DNA from: SW132 sp038150125 | GTDB lineage: Bacteria > Bacteroidota > Rhodothermia > Balneolales > Balneolaceae | Reading direction: 5' to 3' | Assembly (NCBI RefSeq): GCF_038150125.1 | Contig: NZ_JBBVMF010000019.1 | Span: 1 to 64,000 of the forward strand | Length of the DNA: 64,000 nucleotides | Part shown: one piece after another, positions 9,067 to 17,097 of the stretch | Layout of the letters: every line of letters starts with the position of its first letter | Position numbering within the stretch: position 1 is the first letter of the stretch | Made by a program: the position numbers and the translations under genes | Notes under the pieces: generated by a model | The model's database searches: none | What the model was told of the DNA's origin: nothing | What the model saw: only the letters and a program-made list of their open reading frames with translations

Positions 9067-10854
9067 CTAAACCGCAATCTCACCCGACTGAACTTTCCAC
9101 AGCTGGTTGTAAATACCGTCCCTGTTGACCAGCTCTTCATGAGTCCCCTCTTCAACAAGCTCGCCGCTGTCGAGTACAAAGATTCTATCGGCATGACGGA
9201 CGGTTGACAGCCGATGGGCAATAATGATTGTGGTGCGGTCTTTCGAGATTTTAAAGAGTGACCGCTGAATTGCCGCCTCAGTTTCGTTATCAACCGCTGA
9301 TGTGGCCTCGTCAAGAATCAGGATGGGCGGATCCTTGAGTATCGCCCGGGCAATAGAAATGCGCTGTCGCTGACCGCCTGAGAGTTTCTGGCCCCGTTCT
9401 CCTACCACGGTATCATATCCATTATCCAGATTTTGGACGAAGTCGTGTGCTTCAGCAAGTTCAGCCGCTTCGGTAATCTCTTCCTCTGAGGCATCAAACG
9501 ACCCATAGCGAATATTTTCGGCCACGGTTCCATGAAAAAGAAACACATCCTGGCTGACAAGACCCACCGCCCCGACGAGATCTTCAATTTTATACTCGCG
9601 CAAATCTCTTCCATCGAGCAGAATCCGCCCATCGGTCACATCATAAAACCGCATGAGCAGTTTAATGAGACTGCTTTTACCTGCGCCGGTCGCTCCAACA
9701 ATTCCCACAGTTTCTCCACCCGGTATGGTCATATTCAAACTATTCAGTACCTGGTCTCCCGTTCGATAGCGGAAGGAAACGTTTTCAAATTGATATTCTC
9801 CCTCCACCTCGTCAACCGGGAGTGGCACCGTACCATCCTCAAGAGATTCATCTTTTCTGAGCAGGCTCATAACCCGTTTCGTACTCGCCATCGCACGCTG
9901 GTAAAGATCAAACGTTTCGCCGAGACGGGTGAGCGGCCAGAGCAGACGCTGGGTGACAAATATCAGCACGCTGTAGAGGCCCACTTCCATGTTGCCTTCC
10001 AGCGTTTTGAACCCGGCAAAGATCAAAATGCCGATGAATCCGGCAAGGATCAGCATGCGGATCAGCGGTACAAATGCGGCACTCAGCCGAATCACGCTTT
10101 GATTCGCTTTTTTGTAGCGGTCAGACAGCTTTGCGATACGCTCATTTTCGAACTCCTGCGTACCGAATGCTTTAATGGTGGTCATGCCGCCAAGGTTATT
10201 CACAAGCTGAGAGCTCGTCTCCCCTGCCCTGTCCCTCATCTTATTGTACCGCGGCGCCAATTTCTTTTGAAACCAAACCGATCCCCAGATGATAAACGGC
10301 ATTGGCACCAGTGCCATCCAGCCGATTTCAGGGGCGGAAAAAATGAATATCGATCCGATGACCACAACGGTTACAATCACCTGGATGATGTCGTTTGCAC
10401 CCTTATCAAGAAATCGTTCAAGCTGGTTAATGTCATCATTCAAAATAGTGATCAGGTCACCGGTGGAGCGATCCTCAAAAAACGCCAGTTGCTGATCCTG
10501 CATAGTGCTGTAGGCATCTTTTCGGAGATTGTCTTGAGTGAACTGGGCAAGATCGCGCCAGTAGATTTCAAACAGGTACTGAAACACAGATTCAAAGACC
10601 CAGACAACCACAGTAATGCCCGCCAGCCAGATGAGCTGCATAAAAGGATCGGTCACGCCCAGGCGGCCAATCACGCTCTGCTCACCCTGAACAACAACGT
10701 CAACCGCGGCGCCGATCAGCACGGGCGGTGCGAGATCAAACAGTTTATTGAGTACAGAAAAGAGAGTAGCCAGCCGAACTTTCCCCCGGTATGGCTGCAT
10801 GTAGCTGAGGAGTTGTTTGAGGGGGTGAATGTTGGGTTTGGGGGTAGAATTCAT
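9067..10854 (-). CDS. ABC exporter ATP-binding/permease
   Basis: A 595-residue fused half-transporter. The membrane domain is about residues 25-320. The nucleotide-binding domain has Walker A GATGAGKSS, signature LSGGQRQR, Walker B ILILDEATSAVDN and H-loop IIIAHRLST, so it is intact. It belongs to the same broad MsbA/MdlB/LmrA class as the exporter at 5566 but is on the opposite strand and clearly diverged, so it is not a recent duplicate. The start at 10854 (MNSTPKPNIHPLKQL) gives the usual short cytoplasmic lead. Substrate unknown. A long open frame antisense to it has no protein-like character. Confidence 0.9.
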   Translation of the reverse strand: MNSTPKPNIHPLKQLLSYMQPYRGKVRLATLFSVLNKLFDLAPPVLIGAAVDVVVQGEQSVIGRLGVTDPFMQLIWLAGITVVVWVFESVFQYLFEIYWRDLAQFTQDNLRKDAYSTMQDQQLAFFEDRSTGDLITILNDDINQLERFLDKGANDIIQVIVTVVVIGSIFIFSAPEIGWMALVPMPFIIWGSVWFQKKLAPRYNKMRDRAGETSSQLVNNLGGMTTIKAFGTQEFENERIAKLSDRYKKANQSVIRLSAAFVPLIRMLILAGFIGILIFAGFKTLEGNMEVGLYSVLIFVTQRLLWPLTRLGETFDLYQRAMASTKRVMSLLRKDESLEDGTVPLPVDEVEGEYQFENVSFRYRTGDQVLNSLNMTIPGGETVGIVGATGAGKSSLIKLLMRFYDVTDGRILLDGRDLREYKIEDLVGAVGLVSQDVFLFHGTVAENIRYGSFDASEEEITEAAELAEAHDFVQNLDNGYDTVVGERGQKLSGGQRQRISIARAILKDPPILILDEATSAVDNETEAAIQRSLFKISKDRTTIIIAHRLSTVRHADRIFVLDSGELVEEGTHEELVNRDGIYNQLWKVQSGEIAV

Positions 10855-11333
10855 GACTTGAATATTTTTTTTGGTCAGGTCAGCAGATTTAATATTACAG
10901 TATCAGAAAGACGATAGCATGAAAATAGAGTCATTACCCGCACCATACAAACTGAGCATGGATATTTGGATTGATAAAAGATGGGATCTGCAAATGCTAC
11001 TAAATCTCGAATGTTTATTTGAACCAACCCTCGATTGATTTCTTGGCGTTGATTTGTTTCTCGCCTCGGGACTTTTGACTTATCCGCCTAAGACCTAGGA
11101 CGTTGCCCCAGGCTGAGATATGTGTCCCTTCCAGGGTCTGATTAATTTGCTGATACAAATATTGAGCTCAATGATCTTTTACAGGCCGTAAAAAATCACT
11201 GAGATTAAACGTATGGAGAATATGAAACTGTTGCTTGATTCTTTAAAAAAACGCGAGGGGTGTGAGGGTTAATTCCGGTAAAGCCGGGAAAGTACCCGTG
11301 TATCAATTTTATTTCCCGGAATGAACCTGGAGA
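10855..11333. other. intergenic region without a gene
   Basis: About 480 bases between the start of one minus-strand gene and the end of another. No credible reading frame. The stretch at about 11094-11138 holds GC-rich near-palindromes (CCTAGG...CCCAGG) that look like a degenerate dispersed repeat, but no second copy was found in the window. Confidence 0.4.
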
Positions 11334-12314
11334 TCATTCACCAGATACCGCTGTAAACAACTGAACCCGGTTGTCTGCCGGCTCAAGCGTGCGCAGGTAG
11401 TCATATATAGCTTCAAGATCCTGCTCATTCATTCCGCCATACATTTGCCACGGCATCAGGGTTTGAAACTGCCCAGACCCAACTTTTCGGGGCACATATG
11501 AACTATCGGCAAACACTTTAAATCGCATGACAAACTGATCTTTGGTCATATTTTTTATACCCGTCTCGTGTGGCGTCAGATTGGATGACCGAACAACTGA
11601 CCCATCCGGCAGGCGATACTCATTTCCTCCTGCAAAAGGCTGACCCACGAAGGCCCCGTTTTCCATCCGTGTGTGGCAATCGGTGCAAGCTGCGGCCGTC
11701 ACCATATATTTGCCGTACTCAACTGTATTATCTGGTGAGGGTCTGGGCTGAAACTCAGCTTTAACAGGCATCGTATTTATCAATAGGCTTACCGGGAAAT
11801 CTGGCTTTGACGATTCCAATTCGTTTTCAATGGGTTCAAGGTTTCTCAAGTAGGCGATCACAGCATAAATATCATCCTCCGCCAGTTTTGAATAGTGCGG
11901 ATACGGCATCACCGGAAACAAGGCAGATCCATCGCGCGACACACCTGTGGTTATTGCCCTGAAAATCTCCCCGTCGGTCCAGTCTGCCAGGCCAAACGGC
12001 GTCAGGTTGCGTGAGACAAAGCGTCCGGGGAATCCCATGTTTTGATCAAATATATCACCGCCACCACCGTGAGTACCGGGAGTGGGCGGGCCGGCAAAGA
12101 GTGAAAAATCACGAACCGCATGGCAGTCCATGCAGAGCATTACGTGATTGGCAAGATATTTACCGCGCTCCACCATTTCAGGCGTAGCCTTAACTTTGAT
12201 ATCAGGTGCCGCTTCAGCATTTGGCAGATAGTAACCCACATAGCTGATGAGAAAACCAAGCGTTAATATGATTATACCAAGCAGGTAGATGAGATAACGA
12301 AAGCTTTTTTTCAT
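11334..12314 (-). CDS. diheme cytochrome c, membrane-anchored
   Basis: 326 residues. An N-terminal hydrophobic segment (about 7-30) serves as anchor or signal, then two cytochrome c domains follow with heme sites CMDCH (near residue 62) and CTDCH (near residue 215). Met-containing loops (LFPVMPYPHY and QTLMPWQMYGG) are candidate sixth ligands. The architecture matches the periplasmic diheme cytochrome c family often found with alcohol or sugar dehydrogenases. It would carry electrons from a periplasmic dehydrogenase toward the respiratory chain. No dehydrogenase is adjacent; the heme-bearing fusion at 1694 is the nearest redox partner candidate, which is speculation. Confidence 0.88.
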   Translation of the reverse strand: MKKSFRYLIYLLGIIILTLGFLISYVGYYLPNAEAAPDIKVKATPEMVERGKYLANHVMLCMDCHAVRDFSLFAGPPTPGTHGGGGDIFDQNMGFPGRFVSRNLTPFGLADWTDGEIFRAITTGVSRDGSALFPVMPYPHYSKLAEDDIYAVIAYLRNLEPIENELESSKPDFPVSLLINTMPVKAEFQPRPSPDNTVEYGKYMVTAAACTDCHTRMENGAFVGQPFAGGNEYRLPDGSVVRSSNLTPHETGIKNMTKDQFVMRFKVFADSSYVPRKVGSGQFQTLMPWQMYGGMNEQDLEAIYDYLRTLEPADNRVQLFTAVSGE

Positions 12315-12672
12315 ATGTGTAGAGGTTTAGTGTAGTGTATTGTAGTGAGAAAAGCTTAAACGAATTAAAGTGGAAACTGAACAGACTCTCTATAAAACCG
12401 GTGTTTCAAAAAACCCAGTGATCTTTATAATGCGTTCATGCTGAGATATTTACGGAAATAACAAATCATTTACAATCATGTTGATAAAAATATATACAGG
12501 CTAAATATGACCATTGTTAGATATACATTTTTCCGCACGGATTTAAATAATTATAAAAGGCAATATTATCGTGACCGAGAATTTATAAAAGCAGCCTCTT
12601 CCCTGAAGCCATAATCTCCTGCTAGCGGTTACAGATCCTTCCTCTTCACCCTGGAAAAGGCAGAGATCGCGT
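12315..12672. other. AT-rich intergenic region, no gene seen
   Basis: The upstream region of the cytochrome gene, leading into a decayed receptor fragment. No open frame with coding character and no clear palindromes. Confidence 0.4.
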
Positions 12673-12768
12673 CAGGATGATCACGATTGCTGGTCTGAGT
12701 GTGGCGACGTCTACGACCTGGGGTTTCAGCCGTCGGTGTCCGTGGGGTTTATTTTTGAAGTGGTGTAA
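12673..12768 (+). pseudogene. remnant of a TonB-dependent receptor C terminus
   Basis: The last readable codons (from 12706) give DVYDLGFQPSVSVGFIFEVV then a stop. This resembles the end of the intact receptor at 24409 (DVLDLGFQPSFKVQYSF stop), and ending in an aromatic-rich beta-strand is typical of TonB receptors. Upstream codons do not continue as a barrel, so only about 20-30 codons survive. It is probably a relic of a deleted or exchanged receptor gene at the left edge of the accessory island. The match is short, so moderate confidence. Confidence 0.45.
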
Positions 12769-12974
12769 TTCGCAATCCTAGTGGTGACGTGATTTTGAGC
12801 TCTCCACTCTCCACTGCTTGATAAATATAGATATATGATTAGCTACTGTTATTTTACCGGTGGTTTTATTATTTAGATGGGCAGATGTTCTTGGAGGGAG
12901 TAAGGAGTTGATTTATTACCTTTTTTCCGTTTCGAATGTTGTATAAATGCATTTATGCTACCTTATCTTAAAAG

Positions 12975-13006
12975 TTGACAATATGTACGTAATGGCGTAC
13001 GTTAAT
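12975..13006 (+). promoter_or_regulatory. likely promoter/operator of the YefM/YoeB-like pair
   Basis: A TTGACA box at 12975-12980 is followed by an inverted repeat GTACG (12985-12989) / CGTAC (12996-13000) and a weak -10-like TACGTT 17 bases on. The palindrome inside the promoter fits autorepression by a Phd/YefM antitoxin-toxin complex. Inference from position and symmetry. Confidence 0.45.
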
Positions 13007-13034
13007 GAAAGAGCATTAATTAATCCATATTCCT

Positions 13035-13277
13035 ATGAAAACACTTACAGCTACTCAAGCTCGCAAACAGATATATCGATTGCTCGATGAGGCGTCTGAT
13101 ACACACAAGCCAATACAAATCACCGGAAAGCGATCAAATGCAGTTTTGATCAGTGAAGATGATTGGCGAGCTATTCAAGAAACACTTTATCTGAGCTCTA
13201 TTCCCGGAATGCAGGAGTCTATCGTTGAAGGAATGAATACTCCTCTTGAGGAAACCGAAGAAGAACTTGACTGGTGA
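13035..13277 (+). CDS. Phd/YefM-family antitoxin
   Basis: 80 residues with the canonical start (TLTATQARKQIYRLLDEA) and NAVLISEDDWRAIQETLYL, as in YefM/Phd antitoxins: an N-terminal DNA-binding and dimerisation domain with an acidic disordered tail that wraps the toxin. The gene ends GTGA, so its stop overlaps the toxin's GTG start by four bases. A palindrome in the upstream promoter region is a probable operator. It is the first gene of what looks like an integron-cassette-like segment. Confidence 0.9.
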   Translation: MKTLTATQARKQIYRLLDEASDTHKPIQITGKRSNAVLISEDDWRAIQETLYLSSIPGMQESIVEGMNTPLEETEEELDW

Positions 13278-13540
13278 GTAACTACAAACTCGTTTATACC
13301 AAACAGGCTAAAAAAGATGCTAAGAAAGCTGCTTCATCAGGGTTAAAATCAAAGATCGAGGACCTACTTGAAGTTATTAAGGAAGATCCTTTTGCAGATT
13401 ATCCTCCCTACGAAAAATTAGTTGGAAATTTGGAAGGTGCTTATTCGCGAAGAATTAATATCCAGCATCGCTTAGTGTATCAAGTCTACGAAAAAGAGAA
13501 AGTTGTTAAAGTAATCAGAATGTGGACTCATTACGATTAG
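13274..13540 (+). CDS. Txe/YoeB-family mRNA interferase toxin
   Basis: 88 residues. Family features are YTKQAKKDAKKA near the N terminus, the basic segment GAYSRRINIQHRLVYQV and the C-terminal RMWTHYD with the functionally important His-Tyr. YoeB toxins cleave mRNA at the ribosomal A site. GTG start overlapping the antitoxin stop. An attC-like structure begins seven bases after the stop, so the operon plus that site could be one gene cassette. Confidence 0.9.
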   Translation: MSNYKLVYTKQAKKDAKKAASSGLKSKIEDLLEVIKEDPFADYPPYEKLVGNLEGAYSRRINIQHRLVYQVYEKEKVVKVIRMWTHYD

Positions 13541-13546
13541 CCGGTA

Positions 13547-13636
13547 TCATAACCATGGCTTCGTGTTGTCCAGTTACAGCTACAGAGTCGAAATAAAAAT
13601 TAACAGTCTGGCAGTACAAGCCAAGAGCCGTTAGAA
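13547..13636 (+). repeat. attC-like site 1 (integron recombination site)
   Basis: Outer boxes TCATAAC (13547-13553) and GTTAGAA (13630-13636) enclose an imperfect inverted repeat: GGCTT pairs with AAGCC; then a single unpaired C on the left arm; GTGTTG pairs loosely with CAGTAC; CCAG pairs with CTGG; and a variable loop. Outer R boxes, unequal spacers, inner L boxes and an extrahelical base are the attC topology. The outer boxes match the RYYYAAC/GTTRRRY consensus only partly. Site 2 shares the arms but not the loop, as cassettes do. Confidence 0.55.
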
Positions 13637-13649
13637 GCCTAAATAAATT

Positions 13650-14501
13650 ATGAGTCAAGAAAGGATTCCCATATATCTCGACAGTAATGTAATAATTGAT
13701 ACATATAATGGAATTGATGATGAGTTACTTGGTTTGATCCTTAGAAGTGTTTTTCAGGGACCGTATTGCTACCCCTTTACTTCTGAACAAGTGGATGAAA
13801 TCGTAACTGAAAATGATGAAAAACTGAGTTCAAATAGACTGAGTTTTCTAAGTACTATTAGTCAAAATATCTACTTTGAAAGTAGCATGAAAAGAATTGG
13901 ATTTACTACTAGTTCACCGTTTCAAGTGTTTGACACAATTAATGAAGTATCCTTGGATTTTGATTTGGAAAAAAATTTGGGCGACATTTTAACTTATGAA
14001 AATGAACTTTTAGCTAGATCAGAGTTTGGCTTATCAACTAATGAGCTAAATAACCTTTCTCCAAATCAGGCTATAGATACAATAAACTCAGCCTTACAAA
14101 GCTACGAATATGAGTTGAATGATGGTCAGATTGAACCGCCTAAATCATTAGATGAGATGATGGATTACATCAAAAAAACAATGGAAGAAAGTTTTTCAGG
14201 CATTTGGGAGACATTTAATTCGGACCCAGAAACACAATTATTTAATATAAAGGTAGTAAGTATGTTTACAATGATGGATACTTTGGGATTTTGGCCTGAT
14301 TCAAGATCCATATACAACAAAGGATCAAGATATGCAGATAGCCGGCATGCAGAAAATGGGAAACATTTTAGTATGGTTGTTTCACGTGATAAGAGGTTTT
14401 TAAAGAAAACAGAAGCAGCTTACTTATTCTTTGATATAAATACTAAAACGTTAAATACAGATCAATTTAAGCAAAAACTAAAATCCGAAATGGGCACCTA
14501 A
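13650..14501 (+). CDS. PIN-like domain protein, cassette-borne
   Basis: 283 residues. The N terminus IYLDSNVIIDTYNG matches the first PIN-domain strand with its Asp, and the C-terminal segment DSRHAENGKHFSMVVSRDKRF matches the usual D..HA......V.RD motif. A helical insertion of about 150 residues lies between, far longer than in VapC toxins (about 130 residues in all). It is probably a metal-dependent RNase or DNase of PIN fold. No antitoxin partner is visible. The stop codon lies inside the left box of the second attC-like site, so gene plus site form a compact unit. Low GC relative to neighbours suggests transfer. Confidence 0.65.
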   Translation: MSQERIPIYLDSNVIIDTYNGIDDELLGLILRSVFQGPYCYPFTSEQVDEIVTENDEKLSSNRLSFLSTISQNIYFESSMKRIGFTTSSPFQVFDTINEVSLDFDLEKNLGDILTYENELLARSEFGLSTNELNNLSPNQAIDTINSALQSYEYELNDGQIEPPKSLDEMMDYIKKTMEESFSGIWETFNSDPETQLFNIKVVSMFTMMDTLGFWPDSRSIYNKGSRYADSRHAENGKHFSMVVSRDKRFLKKTEAAYLFFDINTKTLNTDQFKQKLKSEMGT

Positions 14502-14584
14502 CCATGGCTTCGTGCTGACCAGTTTTGGTTAAGAAGTCGACAACTAACAAACTGGTTGGCAGCACAAGCCAAGAGCCGTTAACT
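14496..14584 (+). repeat. attC-like site 2 (integron recombination site)
   Basis: Left box ACCTAAC (14496-14502) fits RYYYAAC exactly; right box GTTAACT (14578-14584) fits GTTRRRY imperfectly. Arms: GGCTT/AAGCC, unpaired C, GTGCTG/CAGCAC, then ACCAGTT/AACTGGT with a three-base bulge. The layout is the same as site 1 at 13547, and the inner arms covary (GTGTTG versus GTGCTG), which supports a conserved fold rather than simple duplication. Confidence 0.58.
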
Positions 14585-14673
14585 GTCCTAATACACAAGT
14601 ATTCGTCAAATAACTTCAAGAGTTGTTGATCGTTGATTGATTATGTACATTTTCTTATTCAACCAGATAAATC

Positions 14674-14910
14674 ATGAGCAAAAATTTATTAAATAGAATT
14701 ACGAGAAAACCGGATATCTGTCACGGTAAACCCACAATCCGAGGATTACGATATCCCGTTGACACCATGCTGGATTTATTAGCTTCGGATATGAGTATTG
14801 ATGAAATACTGGCTGATTATCCTGATTTGGAGAGAGAAGATCTGTTGGCTTGCCTTGAATATGCTGCTCAATTATCGCGAACGAAAAAGTCGCAAAAAGT
14901 TGTCCAGTGA
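14674..14910 (+). CDS. DUF433-family antitoxin
   Basis: 78 residues with the standard DUF433 sequence (RITRKPDICHGKPTIRGLR, then helix-turn-helix-like segments ending EDLLACLEYAAQL). DUF433 proteins are small winged/HTH-type proteins encoded upstream of PIN-like DUF5615 proteins and are regarded as antitoxins. Its stop overlaps the downstream GTG by four bases. It follows the second attC-like site by about 90 bases, but no attC-like site was found after the pair. Confidence 0.88.
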   Translation: MSKNLLNRITRKPDICHGKPTIRGLRYPVDTMLDLLASDMSIDEILADYPDLEREDLLACLEYAAQLSRTKKSQKVVQ

Positions 14911-15260
14911 GAGTTCTTGTTGATGCCTATCTCCCAAAGCGTCTATCTGAGTTCTTGTCGGCTCATGAAATTGAGTCAAAACATACCCGGGATTTACCCA
15001 AAATGAATGAAACTCCTGACCCTGAAATCATCCGGATTGCAGATGAGGAAAATCGAATTGTGATTTCAAAAGACAGTGATTTTCTCGATAATTATATTTT
15101 AGATGGGAGTCCCAAGAAATTGTTAATTGTTTCGACCGGTAATATCAATAACCGGAATCTGATTCAATTGTTTGAGAAAAACCTGGATACATTAAAATCT
15201 CTGTTTGAAGAAAATTCAGTAATCGGAATCAACGAAGAAGACATTCACGTACACTACTGA
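14907..15260 (+). CDS. DUF5615 PIN-like toxin
   Basis: 117 residues with LVDAYLPKRLSEFL at the N terminus and VISKDSDFLDNYILDGSPKK in the middle, the acidic motifs of the Mut7-C/DUF5615 PIN-like family. Presumed RNase toxin held in check by the DUF433 partner immediately upstream. GTG start within a GTGA overlap. The family usually reads LVDANLP; here Asn is Tyr. The Asp residues thought to bind metal are present. Confidence 0.87.
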   Translation: MRVLVDAYLPKRLSEFLSAHEIESKHTRDLPKMNETPDPEIIRIADEENRIVISKDSDFLDNYILDGSPKKLLIVSTGNINNRNLIQLFEKNLDTLKSLFEENSVIGINEEDIHVHY

Positions 15261-15275
15261 AACCGGCCAGTTAAC

Positions 15276-15344
15276 CGAGTAGACGGCCGTGAGCAATATG
15301 CTCACGGTGTGCCTCTCGCTAGAGGTATTGCATTGCAGCACACC
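15276..15344. repeat. structured repeat, left copy
   Basis: Contains a perfect nine-pair hairpin (15287-15295 with 15299-15307, loop ATA) and a second nested inverted repeat GGTGTGC...GCACACC enclosing CCTCT/AGAGG. A diverged copy in the same orientation lies at 16852-16920. The two bracket the NERD pseudogene and the VapBC pair, so they may be ends or targets of a small mobile unit. Confidence 0.5.
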
Positions 15345-15467
15345 ATCTCGAAGTATCAGGATGATTTGTTACTTTGATCTGATGATAGAGTCTCAACTTT
15401 GTGATGTAGCCCTTTACATAACCTTAGCAGGTGTAAAAATAATCCACGCAGTTAGCATGAACTGTCA

Positions 15468-16142
15468 ATGAACATTCTAAAAGGCTGGCTTGGCGAGAAA
15501 AAGACCGCACTCAGGATGTGGATTTTTCTTAACAATAAGACATATAAACGATTTCATAACATCATCCTTCCGTCACCGAACGGAACCACTCAAATTGATC
15601 ACCTGATCGTCACGCCTTTCGGCATATTCATCATTGAGACCAAGAATAAAAAGGGCTGGATCTTTGGGTCTGCACACCGGTCAACATGGACGCAAAGCAT
15701 CTATGGGAACAATTACACATTTCAGAATCCTTTGAAGCAGACCTACCGGCAGACAAAAATCTTGGCCGGATTTCTGGACATCGAAGAGTCGGCAATACAT
15801 TCCGTCGTTTACTTCGCCGGCGATTGTACGTTTAAAACTAAGCTTCCGTCAAACATCATAAAATCGCGCCTGAGTAGATAAATCAAACAGTTCAACAAAC
15901 AGATTTTTTCATCTGAGAAAGTGGATCAGATCGTTAAGACGCTTGAACATCACGACTCTGAATCCGAACTAACTAAAAGAGATCACATTCGATCGCTGCG
16001 TCAGCGCCATCAATCAAAGATTATTTGTCCCAAATGCGGATCGGAACTCGTAGAGAGAACTGCTAAGAAAGGACCCAGAGCAGGACAAACATTTCTGAGC
16101 TGTGAGAATTTTCCGCGATGTAGGTTTACCAGAAATGCCTGA
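15468..16142 (+). pseudogene. NERD-domain protein with topoisomerase-type zinc finger, interrupted
   Basis: Codons 1-137 encode a NERD nuclease-related domain (INPSP-like IILPSPNGTTQIDHLIVTPFGIF is the diagnostic core; shown motif trimmed: TTQIDHLIVTPFGIFIIETK). A single in-frame TAA at 15879-15881 then interrupts it. The same frame continues (IKQFNKQIFSSEKVD...) and, from about 16020, encodes a C4 zinc ribbon (CPKCGSELV, then SCENFPRC) of the topoisomerase C-terminal type, ending at 16142. NERD plus this finger is a common arrangement. One base change (TAC or TAT to TAA) explains the break, so it is probably a recent nonsense mutation. A sequencing error cannot be excluded. Confidence 0.8.
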
Positions 16143-16180
16143 TGTTGTTGGAGGTAGTGTAAGATTCAGTTTCAAAAACC

Positions 16181-16576
16181 TCAGTCAACATAAATCTGTA
16201 ACGGCAGCAGAGTTGCTATCTGATCAAAATCTTTGTCATTATGCAGCAGTTTCACTTCATGTTCAATACACCAGCTTCCGATGAGCATATCTACAGTTTT
16301 TCGAATTGTAACGCCTTTCGACCGAAGAAATCGAAAATTAGATGCCGCTTTTATAGCCAGTGACTTCCCTCCCAGATGAACGCAGTCTAAAGGATCAAGA
16401 GCTTGTTTAGCTAATCGAAATTCTTTATCAGTATCAAACCCTTGCAGAATTTCAGTGAGGATAATATCTCCTGCAAGAACTGTCTGCTCCGAAAGAATAC
16501 GGTCAAGGCTGTCAGTCTGCTTATTCTTAATACCGTTGAAATAGTCAATCCACACGCTGGTATCTACTAAAATCAT
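16181..16576 (-). CDS. VapC-type PIN-domain toxin
   Basis: 131 residues with the complete PIN set: ILVDTSVWIDYFNG at the N terminus, an acidic ILTEILQGF motif, and the C-terminal VDMLIGSWCIEHEVKLLHNDKDF with the last Asp residues. VapC proteins are Mg-dependent RNases that cleave tRNA or rRNA. The start overlaps the antitoxin stop by four bases. Intact, unlike the VapC at 52794. Confidence 0.9.
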   Translation of the reverse strand: MILVDTSVWIDYFNGIKNKQTDSLDRILSEQTVLAGDIILTEILQGFDTDKEFRLAKQALDPLDCVHLGGKSLAIKAASNFRFLRSKGVTIRKTVDMLIGSWCIEHEVKLLHNDKDFDQIATLLPLQIYVD

Positions 16577-16770
16577 TTCTCATCAGTCCTCATATCCTCT
16601 AAATCGCCTTTCCAGTTCAATTTCCCTCGTAAATCTTTGATACTTTCCTGCTTATTACGCTGTACTAACAATTTCAAGCCTTCTTCAACAGCATCTTTTT
16701 TTGTTTTCAACTGACTCACTTTCAAGGCTTCATCCATTAAATCGTCATCAATCACTATATTCGTTCTCAT
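16573..16770 (-). CDS. VapB-type antitoxin
   Basis: 65 residues when started at the ATG ending at 16770 (MRTNIVIDDDLMDEALK), the standard ribbon-helix-helix start of DUF2191-type VapB antitoxins. The frame is open to 16815 but the extra 15 codons are AT-rich and unlike the family. The C-terminal part (RGKLNWKGDLEDMRTDE) is the toxin-binding tail. It is the first gene of the operon with VapC and probably autorepresses it. Confidence 0.9.
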   Translation of the reverse strand: MRTNIVIDDDLMDEALKVSQLKTKKDAVEEGLKLLVQRNKQESIKDLRGKLNWKGDLEDMRTDEK

Positions 16771-16851
16771 AATTATATCAATTAATTTATGTGTATTTAA
16801 TTGAAATTTATACACACTGTTTGTTAAATCCTAACGTAATGTACACCTAAT

Positions 16852-16920
16852 CGAACAGACGGCTGTGAGCACAAAGCACACGGTGTGCATATTGTCAATT
16901 GCACTGCTTTGCAGCACAGG
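16852..16920. repeat. structured repeat, right copy
   Basis: Shares with 15276-15344 the core GACGGCTGTGAGCA, then CACGGTGTGC and TTGCAGCACA, in the same orientation, with loops diverged. Its hairpin is less perfect than the left copy. Confidence 0.5.
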
Positions 16921-17097
16921 ATCAAATGGACGGATCACATAAAAAGTCACTTCCATCCACCCTTCAACCACCATTTTTATCGTCTTAAATGATTTTTTTT
17001 GGTTGATAGCAGAGCCTCGATGTGAATGTGAACACGACTCAGTTTGTTTTTTAGTATAATCCCGCATCATCATTTTGAGATCATTCACCCTGGTATT

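Noticed and set aside
9532..10917. Long plus-strand frame of 461 codons
   Set aside because: Fully antisense to a canonical ABC exporter; His/Arg/Gln-rich with no motif. A shadow of the real gene.
15276..15344. Third attC site after the DUF433/DUF5615 pair
   Set aside because: The hairpins are there, but the R boxes and the GGCTT/AAGCC inner boxes of the two candidate sites are missing.
15289..15471. 60-codon plus-strand frame
   Set aside because: Starts inside the structured repeat at 15276 and has no protein-like features.
15879..15881. Programmed readthrough or recoding of the NERD stop
   Set aside because: TAA is the least leaky stop and no recoding signal is visible; a nonsense mutation is simpler.
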